The notes: generated by a model from the sequence alone, not told the origin. A stretch of DNA of 12,057 nucleotides from an uncultured Lachnospiraceae bacterium (GCA_947625995.1 CANQQN010000042.1:1-12057), one strand, 5' to 3'. Positions 1 through 7,163 are shown, counted from the stretch's first letter. Program-made: numbers and translations.

Positions 1-536
1 GTGCCCTCCTTCGTATGGAGCACCTCCGGGTGAAACTGGATAGCATACAGATTCTGTTCCACATTTTCTGCTGCCGCCACCGGACAGTCGGCGGTATGGG
101 CGATTGTGCGGAATCCGGGCGCCGTCCGGGAAATATAATCAAAGTGGCTCATCCAACAGATGGTTTCCGGTGAAACGTTCTCAAATAGTTTAGAAGTTGT
201 ATCTACGTGCACCTCTGTCTTTCCGTACTCTCTGACAGCGGCCCGCTCTACCTTGCCGCCCAAAATATGCTGCATCAGCTGGGCGCCGTAGCAAAGGCCA
301 AGCACCGGAATACCAAGTGCGAACAATTCTTTGGAATAGGAAGGGGAATCCTCCTCATAGCAGCTGTTTGGCCCGCCGGTCAGAATAATGCCTTTTGGCT
401 GCATTTCCTTAATCTTCTCAATATCGGTTTTATACGAATAGATCTCGCAGTACACCTGACATTCACGCACTCGCCGGGCAACCAGCTGGTTGTACTGTCC
501 GCCGAAATCCAATACGATCACTGTCTCTCTCTTCAA
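1..536 (-). CDS. guaA: GMP synthase (glutamine-hydrolysing), N-terminal part, truncated by window edge
   Basis: GuaA makes GMP from XMP, ATP and glutamine in the cytosol, the last step of guanine nucleotide synthesis. Only the first 178 codons are present; they form the class I glutamine amidotransferase domain that releases ammonia for the synthetase half. The start of the protein reads VIVLDFGGQYNQLVARRVRE, a typical GuaA opening. The oxyanion strand is ILTGGP at about 51-56. The nucleophile is Cys82 in GLCYGAQLM, and the other triad members are His169 and Glu171 in QFHPEV. I chose the TTG at 536-534 because AAGGAGG lies 7 nt upstream and no ATG fits the conserved N-terminus. The gene has its own promoter and a structured leader, so it is probably transcribed separately from spoIIID. 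The assignment is firm; the ATP-pyrophosphatase and dimerisation domains lie outside the window. Confidence 0.96.
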   Translation of the reverse strand, partial: MKRETVIVLDFGGQYNQLVARRVRECQVYCEIYSYKTDIEKIKEMQPKGIILTGGPNSCYEEDSPSYSKELFALGIPVLGLCYGAQLMQHILGGKVERAAVREYGKTEVHVDTTSKLFENVSPETICWMSHFDYISRTAPGFRTIAHTADCPVAAAENVEQNLYAIQFHPEVLHTKEG

Positions 537-573
537 AATAGTTCCTCCTTCGCAGATGCCATTCTTATGGGGT

Positions 574-621
574 AAGCCGCCCGGCAGTCCATTTGCGCGC
601 TGCCGGGCAACTCACAGGCTT
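574..621 (-). promoter_or_regulatory. 5'-terminal stem-loop in the guaA leader
   Basis: On the minus strand AAGCC (621-617) can pair with GGCTT (578-574). The perfect 9-bp arms GCCCGGCAG (608-600) and CTGCCGGGC (587-579) close a 12-nt loop. An 8-nt bulge, TGTGAGTT, sits only on the 5' side between the two helices. The outer arm starts at the predicted transcription start, so the structure would form the extreme 5' end of the mRNA. No U-tract follows, so it is not a simple terminator. It lacks the three-way junction of a purine riboswitch. Its role is unknown; mRNA stabilisation or a sensor are both possible. Confidence 0.5.
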
Positions 622-627
622 GTCTAC

Positions 628-656
628 AGTATAATCGATAAATTTCCGATAAACAA
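628..656 (-). promoter_or_regulatory. Sigma-A-type promoter of guaA
   Basis: On the minus strand TTGTTT (656-651) and TATACT (633-628) are separated by exactly 17 nt. The expected start of transcription is near A621, which leaves a leader of about 85 nt before the TTG start of guaA. This is a sequence match only. Confidence 0.65.
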
Positions 657-716
657 TTACAAAATAATATTTTTTATAATTTTTTGAGAAATTGCGGCAG
701 TTTCTTTTTACATAGC

Positions 717-753
717 ACAAATAGCCCCGATAGTTACGTTTGGGGCTATTTGT
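717..753 (-). terminator. Hairpin downstream of spoIIID, probable terminator
   Basis: Perfect 12-bp arms ACAAATAGCCCC (717-728) and GGGGCTATTTGT (742-753) enclose a 13-nt loop between spoIIID and the guaA promoter. The stem is GC-rich at the loop end and AT-rich at the base, but no run of T follows on either strand. It may act as a weak or bidirectional terminator, or as a 3'-end protector. Confidence 0.55.
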
Positions 754-826
754 CCTTGTCCTGTAACGGGAATTCATGCAGTTGAAATATTGTTCTGCAA
801 ATGCATGGAAGCTGCGCTTTCTGCTG

Positions 827-1081
827 TCAGCCATGCTGATGCAGATATTTTTCTCTTGTAGCAAGTCCTCCCCGGATATGCCTTTCAGATTTGTTTATGT
901 CCAGCACCTGACGAGCCTGACGCGCCAGACCCGGATTGATCTGCTGCAAGCGGTCTGTAACGTCTTTATGTACCGTACTCTTACTAATCCCAAACTGTTT
1001 CGCGGTCTGCCTCACTGTGGCGTTCTCTTCGATAATATAATTCGCAATCTCTATTGCCCTCTCCTCTATATAACTTTTCAA
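827..1081 (-). CDS. spoIIID: Sporulation transcriptional regulator SpoIIID
   Basis: SpoIIID is a small DNA-binding protein that activates and represses mother-cell genes during sporulation, acting after sigma-E and before sigma-K. The 84-residue product shows the family signature throughout: SYIEERAIEIANYIIEE at the N-terminus, the helix-turn-helix ATVRQTAKQFGISKSTVHKD at about 21-40, and the basic C-terminal segment NKSERHIRGGLATREKY. I chose the TTG at 1081-1079 because AGGGGG stands 5 nt upstream and the protein then starts right before the conserved SYIEERA. A TTG five codons further up (1096) is possible but has no ribosome site. A truncated copy of this gene lies at 8995-9126. Upstream is a candidate sigma-E promoter, and the decayed toxin gene ends 151 bp before it. 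Identity is firm; the exact start is less so. Confidence 0.94.
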   Translation of the reverse strand: MKSYIEERAIEIANYIIEENATVRQTAKQFGISKSTVHKDVTDRLQQINPGLARQARQVLDINKSERHIRGGLATREKYLHQHG

Positions 1082-1529
1082 GGAAACCCCCTGCAATCAC
1101 CGTGTTTTTACAGTGTATGCAGGGAAATGGGGAGGTATGCAGGGTTGGGAGGGGTTGAGTTGTCCTTCTTTATCCGGTTGCCGTGTGATAAGCCGCATCC
1201 TCAAAGAAGCAAATGTTCTGTTGTCCGATTCATTAGATCATCTTATTCTCATAATCCTGTAACTCATGGAAAATGCTGTCAACAAAAACAATATCATCAA
1301 CAATTCGGTATAACATAAAATATCGGTGAGCAAGAAAATTGATCCGTCGATACCCCAATTCTTTCAATCGCGGATTTTCACATAACTTCAAACTACTGGC
1401 AGCAGTTCTCAAACGCTGTATTGTCGCTTCAAAATCATCCAGAAGATTGACTCGCCTGTTCACTTTTCTTCTCAGTGAGCAAATATTAGATATATTGATC
1501 CAGATCTGCTTCTGCATCCGCTGTTATTG
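967..1529. repeat. Direct repeat copy A: spoIIID 5' half, upstream region and toxin gene
   Basis: This segment aligns collinearly with 9012-9369. Positions 967-1120 match 9012-9165 without gaps and with six transitions. The next part (1161-1241) matches less well, with small gaps. After a 197-bp stretch (about 1237-1433) that is absent in copy B, the match resumes through 1434-1529. Confidence 0.88.
1112..1140 (-). promoter_or_regulatory. Candidate sigma-E promoter of spoIIID
   Basis: On the minus strand CATACACT (1119-1112) matches the sigma-E -10 consensus CATACAnT. GCATACCT (1140-1133), 13 nt upstream, gives an acceptable ATA-containing -35. The site sits about 30 nt before the TTG start. 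spoIIID is a known sigma-E gene in Bacillus. In the decayed copy the -10 reads CATGCACT and the -35 is lost. Confidence 0.5.
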
Positions 1530-1545
1530 CTATTTTATAATCCAT
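1233..1545 (-). pseudogene. RelE/ParE-family toxin, broken by a stop codon and a frameshift
   Basis: The frame opens at the ATG 1545-1543, overlapping the end of the antitoxin gene by 11 nt, as expected for a translationally coupled toxin. It reads MDYKIAITADAEADLDQYI, then codon 20 is TAA (1488-1486). The frame goes on with YLLTEKKSEQA. Near 1452 it shifts and continues as NLLDDFEATIQRLRTAAS, LKELGYRRINFLAHRYFMLY and IFHELQDYENKMI to the stop at 1235-1233. This is the usual RelE/ParE layout: an N-terminal helix pair, a basic central strand (RRINFLAHRY) and a C-terminal strand with FHE. The repaired protein would be about 104 residues. The partial copy at 9272-9369 has CAA at codon 20 and keeps the frame at the shifted place, which supports real decay here. 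The toxin is therefore probably inactive. Confidence 0.85.
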
Positions 1546-1828
1546 ATTTTTCCCTCATATCTGAAGCTGTTTCCTCTGCAGATTTGTAATTCCCCTGTGT
1601 TGCGGCATTCCTTGACCGTTCGAGCTTTTCCAATAATAATTCTTCCGACATGGGAGCATATGGATTTTTCTGTACTCGCTTTATTTCAAATGGAAAACCG
1701 TTGTTTGCAACAGCCTGCGTCAAAAACATTCTGATTGCGGAAGTTGTATCAGTACCAAGATCTTTAAATAAACGGTCCGACTTTTTCTTTAACTCATCAT
1801 CCACACGTACCTGAATTGTGCTGGCCAT
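1535..1828 (-). CDS. DinJ/RelB-type antitoxin
   Basis: The 97-residue product starts MASTIQVRVDDELKKKSDRL, the ribbon-helix-helix fold of DinJ/RelB antitoxins that binds operator DNA as a dimer. It is followed by FKDLGTDTTSAIRMFLTQAV and the toxin-wrapping C-terminal half (about 50-97). I chose the ATG at 1828-1826 because GGAGGTG stands 7 nt upstream; the longer open frame to 1966 runs back through the promoter. The protein would bind and silence its RelE/ParE partner and repress its own promoter. The partner is a pseudogene, so the gene looks like an orphan antitoxin. It could still regulate itself or neutralise a related toxin elsewhere in the genome. Confidence 0.88.
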   Translation of the reverse strand: MASTIQVRVDDELKKKSDRLFKDLGTDTTSAIRMFLTQAVANNGFPFEIKRVQKNPYAPMSEELLLEKLERSRNAATQGNYKSAEETASDMREKYGL

Positions 1829-1852
1829 CTTTGTGCACCTCCTTTTTATTAA

Positions 1853-1881
1853 ATTATAATATGATATCATTGCTATTTCAA
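1853..1881 (-). promoter_or_regulatory. Antitoxin promoter with palindromic operator
   Basis: On the minus strand TTGAAA (1881-1876) and a perfect TATAAT (1858-1853) are spaced by 17 nt. Within the spacer lies the perfect 10-bp palindrome ATGATATCAT (1861-1870), well placed for the antitoxin's ribbon-helix-helix dimer to block the polymerase. The site is about 25 bp upstream of the antitoxin start. Autorepression is inferred from the family. Confidence 0.7.
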
Positions 1882-1938
1882 TACATTTGTAGTAATCTTG
1901 ATTAATGAATTTAAATTTAAATGACGTTAAATGACAAG

Positions 1939-1973
1939 AAAAAAACCGTAGAATGAATCTCTCCATCCTGAGG
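1939..1973 (-). terminator. Intrinsic terminator-like hairpin upstream of the antitoxin promoter
   Basis: On the minus strand CCTCAGGATG (1973-1964) pairs with CATTCTACGG (1955-1946) around an 8-nt loop, with two mismatches and one G-U pair. Seven T follow at 1945-1939. It would separate the antitoxin from transcripts coming from the right. A better-paired relative of the same hairpin stands at 8874-8901. Confidence 0.6.
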
Positions 1974-2033
1974 AAGGGATTCAGCGGATATCATATTCCA
2001 TATTATTTTTTATGTCACAAAAAGCAACGATGC
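1946..2033. repeat. Hairpin-plus-flank repeat, copy 1
   Basis: GAATGAATCTCTCCATCCTG (1951-1970) and CATATTCCATATTAT (1992-2006) recur in the same order at 8879-8898 (one base differs at the first position region) and 8906-8920. A looser match continues to GATGCT at 2028-2033. Copy 1 has about 14 extra bases between the two blocks. Confidence 0.7.
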
Positions 2034-2049
2034 TTGCGCACCCCATACA

Positions 2050-2090
2050 TATAAACAGCCTGCTACAGAGTTCAATTCTGCAACAGGCCG
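2050..2090 (-). terminator. Intrinsic terminator after the DUF4258 remnant
   Basis: On the minus strand CGGCCTGTTGCAGA (2090-2077) pairs over 14 positions with TCTGTAGCAGGCTG (2069-2056), counting three G-U pairs, around a 7-nt loop. TTTATAT follows. It lies 14 bp after the stop of the DUF4258 fragment and would end the helicase/SEC-C transcript. Confidence 0.6.
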
Positions 2091-2103
2091 CTCCATTTAT
2101 TCA

Positions 2104-2272
2104 TTATGCTGCAAAGTCAACGATTGCTACCTCTGTCAGGACATCTCTCAGCTTTTCGACAATCTTCTCAATTTCTGAAACTTTTGTTTCTCCCTGCCCC
2201 ACGACAATATGCAGCGCTTTCTTATCATTCATATATCTCAGGATCAGACAGCTGGGATAAGGATAGTCATCC
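2104..2272 (-). pseudogene. C-terminal remnant of a DUF4258-family protein
   Basis: The frame reads SPDDYPYPSCLILRYMNDKK, then ALHIVVGQGETKV, and ends EKLRDVLTEVAIVDFAA before TAA at 2106-2104. DDYPYPSCLIL and the LHIVV strand are hallmarks of DUF4258 proteins, which are small and often toxin-like. The N-terminal half of the fold, with its HALERMEERG-type helix, is missing. Following the frame upstream leads into the end of the SEC-C gene in another phase, with no ATG, GTG or TTG before a stop. I therefore read it as a fragment left by a deletion, with a possible alternative of translation by frameshift from the SEC-C gene. The last 25 residues differ from the DUF4258 tails I know. What it did is unknown. 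Confidence 0.5.
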
Positions 2273-2278
2273 GGACTA

Positions 2279-4114
2279 TTACTTCCTGCCGCAGCATTTT
2301 TTATATTTCTTTCCTGATCCGCAGGGGCATGGATCGTTGGGATATATTTTCTTTTTTGCCTCCGGCTTTTTGTCCGTGTCTTTCGTGACCTCTATTGGCT
2401 TATAACCGCGATAAAACATCATCCTTGTATGAGTCCACACTTCCTGCACGATATTTACAAGATCATCTGTTTCATCATCTGTAAAATACACCCATTCGTT
2501 CAGAAATTCCATGACTTCCCGGCAGTCACCGCCAGTTCGTACAATATCTTGAACCGCTTTACAAAGTTCCTCCGCATCCTCTCGCAAAAAGCATCTGTTA
2601 TTGATCAAAAAAGACTGCAGCTTCTTCATATGTGTATCAAAGGGCAGATATCCCCGGCGGCTTAAGGATTTCAGTTCCTCATATGTCGGCACATACATCT
2701 GTTTTCCATACTGCTGTTCTTTCAGCAGAAGAATTTCACGATCATCCATCCCGTCCAAAACCACATTTTCGCCATTAAACGAAAAGCAGCATTTTTCCCT
2801 CGGTACGCGCAGATACATCCGACATAATTCCAGATCTTCCAGTTCTTTTCCTGTGCTGTTTTTGTAAATTCTCTGTAATTCTTCTATTTTTACGCATCCG
2901 TTTAACATCACCAGTCCGTTCGCAAAATCCAGTTTTATCCTCTGTTCTTCCCGCTCCTTTTTCCACTCAGCCGTGCAGATACTTTGAAATGTTCTCCACA
3001 CTTCTGCTGGCACAAAACATTTTCCTCCGAAAAACATACAAGCATATCCGCCCGCTATGAGATAATAAGGATCTGCAGGCCATTCCACCGCGTATCCGCC
3101 AGCTTTAACCGGTCCTTTTTTTAACAGTGCTAACTCTTCATCCTCCAAAAACATAAAATACCGTCCCATCACGTCCGGCGCAAGAATCTCCCGGCTGATC
3201 ATTTCCGCCAGCCGCTCTTTATTATATCTGCTGTACCCTCCCAGACTGTGGAGCCTTGCGATCTCTTTCAGTTCCTCCTTTGTCCGGTTCATCAGGACAT
3301 CTTCCTTTAATGTCCATTCGTCAAACTTTTTGCCATACAAAGCTTCTATCTTGTCTTCCAAATGCTCCTGTAATTCCTGATATTGCTTTTTTATGTCTTG
3401 AAGCTGACTTGTATAACTGTGTATCTCTTCAAAAAATGTTTCTTCGACAGGTTTTTCTTCCCGGTCTGAGAGTTTCTTTTTCCCCTGAATCTTTTTCAAC
3501 GGCTTCCCGGCAAATACATCCCTGTATATTTCCTCTCTGGACATAGGTCTGCTCTTCTTTTCATCCAACCGCAGCTGTGAAAGTTGTTCGTTCACCTGAT
3601 CCATGTCGTAAACCCCTGTAAGAGAATCCTCAACCCACTGAGTCAGTTCCTCATAACGCGGATGCGACGGACTCTTCAAAATATCCAGCGTCTCGTAATA
3701 GCCATAAATTCCCCCACAATCTTCAAAGGGTGTATCACCCTTATATTTCACTACCACAGGATATGTATATTCATAGTCTGGCAATATCTTTTCCACCGTC
3801 ACTCTATGCCGCCAGTCGTCGCCAAAATCATACACATACGTAAACCATTCCTGTTCGTCCAAATAAGACTCAATCATGTAATCCTTGCTGTCATAAATGT
3901 CATATTCTCCCCAGAAACCGTCTTCCGGCATATCCTCAAACATAATGCCAAGATGATAAAACTCAAACGCGCTCAGATGGTAACCGCACCATCCCATGAC
4001 AATATCCAGCACCACCCCCAGCTGAGCGAAACTTAAATTGGCGGGAATGATTGCCCGTCTCCAAATAGGCGGATGGGAATGATTGATTACAATTTTGATC
4101 TGATATGCTTTCAT
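2279..4114 (-). CDS. Plasmid pRiA4b ORF-3-like protein with C-terminal SEC-C motif
   Basis: This 611-residue cytosolic protein has no signal peptide. Residues 1-185 form a pRiA4b ORF-3-like domain (also annotated as IS1096 TnpR-like): IWRRAIIPANLSFAQLG at 17-33, MGWCGYHLSAFEF at 40-52, VYDFGDDWRHRV at 94-105, and EDCGGIYGY at 131-139. Residues 225-265 look coiled-coil. Residues 275-312 (NRTKEELKEIARL...RYNKERLAEMI) resemble a SAP/Rho-N-like helical unit. The end is a SEC-C zinc motif, CPCGSGKKYKKCC, with Cys596, 598, 607 and 608. No catalytic function is established for this family; the parts suggest nucleic-acid or protein binding. The ATG at 4114 has AAAGGAG 9 nt upstream. The gene follows the helicase by 93 bp and may share its transcript. 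Family assignment is firm; function is unknown. Confidence 0.9.
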   Translation of the reverse strand: MKAYQIKIVINHSHPPIWRRAIIPANLSFAQLGVVLDIVMGWCGYHLSAFEFYHLGIMFEDMPEDGFWGEYDIYDSKDYMIESYLDEQEWFTYVYDFGDDWRHRVTVEKILPDYEYTYPVVVKYKGDTPFEDCGGIYGYYETLDILKSPSHPRYEELTQWVEDSLTGVYDMDQVNEQLSQLRLDEKKSRPMSREEIYRDVFAGKPLKKIQGKKKLSDREEKPVEETFFEEIHSYTSQLQDIKKQYQELQEHLEDKIEALYGKKFDEWTLKEDVLMNRTKEELKEIARLHSLGGYSRYNKERLAEMISREILAPDVMGRYFMFLEDEELALLKKGPVKAGGYAVEWPADPYYLIAGGYACMFFGGKCFVPAEVWRTFQSICTAEWKKEREEQRIKLDFANGLVMLNGCVKIEELQRIYKNSTGKELEDLELCRMYLRVPREKCCFSFNGENVVLDGMDDREILLLKEQQYGKQMYVPTYEELKSLSRRGYLPFDTHMKKLQSFLINNRCFLREDAEELCKAVQDIVRTGGDCREVMEFLNEWVYFTDDETDDLVNIVQEVWTHTRMMFYRGYKPIEVTKDTDKKPEAKKKIYPNDPCPCGSGKKYKKCCGRK

Positions 4115-4207
4115 CTTTCGCTGCTCCTTTAAATTTTTTATTTAATCTCAAAACTGTTCTCTGAAATAATTTTTTAGTTCTTCCTTTTCAATGAACGAAT
4201 AAAAGCT

Positions 4208-6685
4208 TCAATGTATCTTTCTCTTATAACTGCATCCAGTTATGCGATAATTAGAGCAACCAAAAAATTCACCATACGGACCGGAGCGTTTGACCAATCG
4301 CCCACCACAAAGAGGACATTCAAACCGTTCTTTCTTCAATTCATCTCCGTATCGTTCTTTGAGTTCCATTGCAAATTCGGATTCCTGTCCGTTGACAGTA
4401 ACTATATAAACTTTCTTCTTTGCTCTGGTTAAAGCTACATAGAACAAACGTCTTTCCTCTGCATATGGATACTGATCGCAATTATCAAGCAGCAACTCCA
4501 AAATCGGAGCATCTTGGATCTTACTCGGAAATCCCATTCTTGATTTTTTGTTGTTTATGATAAACACATAATCCGCTTGTAGTCCTTTTGATTTATGCGC
4601 TGTCAAGAATACCATATTTAAATCGGGACGAACCTTCGACCGGACATTAATAAAACCGTTTGTGTTATTATACTGGCAAGAAAACCATCCGCTGTCACTC
4701 AGCAGTTTAACATCAAAGGAGTATCTGCCGATAAAAAATACGCTGCTGTCTTTAGGAATATCATTCAGCCTCTTTGACATAAATTCAATCGCATATTTGT
4801 CAGTGAAACCTGAAATTTCGCCAAAGGGAAAGCCAAAATCTTCCTTTTTTCCTTTTATGTACTTTTTGATTTGCTCAGGGTTTCGCATAATGAAGCCGCT
4901 GCTGATCTCAATCAACCTTTGAGAAAAGCGGTATGTGGTTTCAATTTTGCTGATTTCTGCTGCTCCCCAGTATTTATCAAATTGGAGAATAAGTCCAATG
5001 TCACTTCCAGCAAACCGATATATGCTCTGCCAATCGTCACCAACACAGAAAAGATCATAATCTCCTGATTTCCGCAAGCAATCTAAAAGATTAAATCGAG
5101 CTCTGGAAATATCCTGATACTCATCAACAATCACATATTTATATGGATTAACAAACCTGCCCTCTTTTACAAATTTTGATGCCAGATTGATCATATCATT
5201 AAAATCAATTTCCTCATGATCTGTAAGATATTGACAGTAAGCATCAAAAACAGGCTCCAGCAGTGAGAGCAGCATATTGTTTGTTTGCTTATTATTCCCC
5301 TTTTGATTCAACTCGCAGACGGTTTTCAAATCATAATCATTACTCTTAATCAGATTGATCAGGGTTTCAAACAGTTCAATGATACCATCAAGTATGGAAT
5401 CTTCTCCGGCAGCAACCTGCGCCCACAGTTCTTCAACAGTTTTTGGTTTCAAAACAATCGATGCCGCTTCAAGCTTATCTTTTAGAGCCTCAAGTAAATT
5501 GCCCTCCAATTTTTCATAGGCATAACACTCAATCATTGTGGTATTATTTGCACAATGAGTGGTGCGTTTCCATTCCATAGAAGCGTGGTAAACTTCCGCT
5601 GCTGTCATCCCATTAGCTGCTCTAAAATAGGCGGGAACTTCCCCATTTCGATTGATTCCAAAATATTCAATATAAATTTTATAGTCAGGAAGATAAAAAT
5701 CAGGATGGTATTGCCCGTATTCGCTTGTACGAGTGTCGAATTCATATGGGTTCTCGTAGATATACTGTATACTGTTCTGCGTCAGAAAGTTGGCAATATC
5801 CATCTCTCCATAGCTTTTCACCACTTCATTATTCACTGTAGTTGGCGGATTCAGCTTCAGATATTCTTCATAATCTTTTTGGGATTTAAACTCAAATTCC
5901 GATTTTGCCGCCACACGGTTATACAGCAAATACAAACTCAACAAATTAAGATACGCATCGGACTGCATATTCAGTATGATCTGCTCCTTAATAAATTTTC
6001 TCAACTTAATCTGAGTGATTCGCGGCATCGCACCATCCACCTGGGAAATAATATTCAATCCAAGTTTGTGAAATGTTGACGCAGTGATACTGTGCCCGGT
6101 TTCAGCAGAGATACGCGCATTCATTTCAGATGCGGAAGCATTCGTGAACGACAAAACCAAAATGTCCTGTGGCAGACATTTTTTTGTTTTAAGCAGATAC
6201 TTGATTTTTCCAACTACAGTAGTTGTTTTACCTGTTCCAGCACCGGCTATCACCAAATGATTATGCGCTTCTTTCACAATGCAGATCATCTGCTGTTGAT
6301 CTAATTTTCTCCCTTCTACCTCTCCGACAAGAGAATAGGCTGTCTCAACTTTCATCTTTGCGGCGCGTTCATTGTGTTGATGAATCTGCTGCGGCATGAA
6401 ACGAGCAGTCTCCGTCAAAATACGCTTTTTTTCGAATAATACTTTAAAATGAGACGCCTTTTTCAACTGCTGAATCTCACATGTTTCAAGATCAGCCAAT
6501 ACTTCCTTGTTTCGGCTTCTCCACGCAGTTTCCGTTTGAGGATCAACAAAAACCTGTGGTTCAGAAAAAATTGATTTTACATCTAAAAGAGCATCATCAA
6601 TACGAGAGATCAGTTGCTTGCAAGCAACGTTTCTTTCCCGAACTCTATTTCGATATTGTTTAAAAATCGTTCTGATAAAACCCAT
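4208..6685 (-). CDS. UvrD/Rep superfamily helicase (helicase IV-like) with nuclease-like insert and zinc finger
   Basis: This 825-residue protein should unwind DNA 3'-5' using ATP. Motifs, numbered from the ATG: Q-motif region LDQQQM at 128; Walker A AGAGTGKTTT at 147-156; Ia SFTNASASEMN at 179-189; II VDEYQD at 520-525; III GDDWQSIYRFAGS at 549-561; IV YRFSQR at 585-590; V TAHKSKGLQADYVF at 695-708; VI RRLFYVALTRAKK at 745-757. Between Ia and II lies YHPDFYLPDYKIYIEYFG (326-343), a PD-(D/E)XK-like core also found in helicase IV relatives. The C-terminus is a topoisomerase-type zinc finger (Cys790, 793, 810, 818). I prefer the ATG at 6685, with AAGGA 8 nt upstream, over a TTG at 6718 that has no ribosome site. 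The gene is AT-rich compared with the right block. It could serve repair or defence; the neighbours do not decide. Helicase identity is firm. Confidence 0.93.
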   Translation of the reverse strand: MGFIRTIFKQYRNRVRERNVACKQLISRIDDALLDVKSIFSEPQVFVDPQTETAWRSRNKEVLADLETCEIQQLKKASHFKVLFEKKRILTETARFMPQQIHQHNERAAKMKVETAYSLVGEVEGRKLDQQQMICIVKEAHNHLVIAGAGTGKTTTVVGKIKYLLKTKKCLPQDILVLSFTNASASEMNARISAETGHSITASTFHKLGLNIISQVDGAMPRITQIKLRKFIKEQIILNMQSDAYLNLLSLYLLYNRVAAKSEFEFKSQKDYEEYLKLNPPTTVNNEVVKSYGEMDIANFLTQNSIQYIYENPYEFDTRTSEYGQYHPDFYLPDYKIYIEYFGINRNGEVPAYFRAANGMTAAEVYHASMEWKRTTHCANNTTMIECYAYEKLEGNLLEALKDKLEAASIVLKPKTVEELWAQVAAGEDSILDGIIELFETLINLIKSNDYDLKTVCELNQKGNNKQTNNMLLSLLEPVFDAYCQYLTDHEEIDFNDMINLASKFVKEGRFVNPYKYVIVDEYQDISRARFNLLDCLRKSGDYDLFCVGDDWQSIYRFAGSDIGLILQFDKYWGAAEISKIETTYRFSQRLIEISSGFIMRNPEQIKKYIKGKKEDFGFPFGEISGFTDKYAIEFMSKRLNDIPKDSSVFFIGRYSFDVKLLSDSGWFSCQYNNTNGFINVRSKVRPDLNMVFLTAHKSKGLQADYVFIINNKKSRMGFPSKIQDAPILELLLDNCDQYPYAEERRLFYVALTRAKKKVYIVTVNGQESEFAMELKERYGDELKKERFECPLCGGRLVKRSGPYGEFFGCSNYRITGCSYKRKIH

Positions 6686-6786
6686 TTTTTCATCCTTTTT
6701 AAATCTTACTATTCTCAAATGACTTTAAATATTTCTTATAATTAGATTTCTGATTACCGACATGCTGCCGCTGTTATTTTCATGTT

Positions 6787-7116
6787 TTATACAGGGTTAT
6801 TATTTATCATTTTATTGAAAGCTTCTTCACCAAACTTCTTTACTCCATAATTATAAAGCGCCTGCTGATATTGAAAAAGCTTACGATATAATTCATTATG
6901 TGGGATATCGAACCAAGGCGTAGGAAAAACATCTCCTTGATCAATTTCAACCTTTGTGATCTCTTTTCCAGCCACTTCTTTTGCTTTTTTAAGAGCACTT
7001 ATCATACCTTCTTTGGCGGGGTTTTCAATTTGTGCCTGCAGCCCAAACCAGCTTGAAAGAAACTTCTGAATCTTATTTTCCTCTTCAAATTTATTAAAAT
7101 TTTCAAACCTATCCAT
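6787..7116 (-). CDS. Hypothetical protein, 109 residues
   Basis: I do not recognise this protein. It starts MDRFENFNKFEEENKIQKFL and carries SSWFGLQAQIENP at about 21-33, a Lys/Ala-rich helix (MISALKKAKEVAGKE), the segment DQGDVFPTPWFDIPHNELYR at 59-78, and a final amphipathic region with KLFQYQQALYNYGVKKFGEE. It has no membrane segment, signal peptide or cysteine. I chose the ATG at 7116 because GGGAG lies about 8 nt upstream; the ATG at 7131 has no ribosome site. It stands 101 bp before the helicase on the same strand and may share a transcript with it. Base composition is AT-rich like the helicase. Aromatic and acidic patches suggest a folded protein, but no function can be given. Confidence 0.6.
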   Translation of the reverse strand: MDRFENFNKFEEENKIQKFLSSWFGLQAQIENPAKEGMISALKKAKEVAGKEITKVEIDQGDVFPTPWFDIPHNELYRKLFQYQQALYNYGVKKFGEEAFNKMINNNPV

Positions 7117-7163
7117 ACTTACATCTCCCATTTTTATTCGTCAAAACATATGTATTTTCACAC

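Noticed and set aside
574..621. Purine riboswitch upstream of guaA
   Set aside because: No three-way junction and no conserved purine-aptamer core could be found; the leader is one bulged hairpin.
1829..1966. N-terminal extension of the antitoxin frame
   Set aside because: It would be translated from the promoter and operator region; the ATG at 1828 has a clear ribosome site and the family's normal start.
5555..6079. Plus-strand open frame of 174 codons within the helicase gene
   Set aside because: It is antisense to strongly conserved helicase sequence, lacks a ribosome site, and its translation has no recognisable domain.
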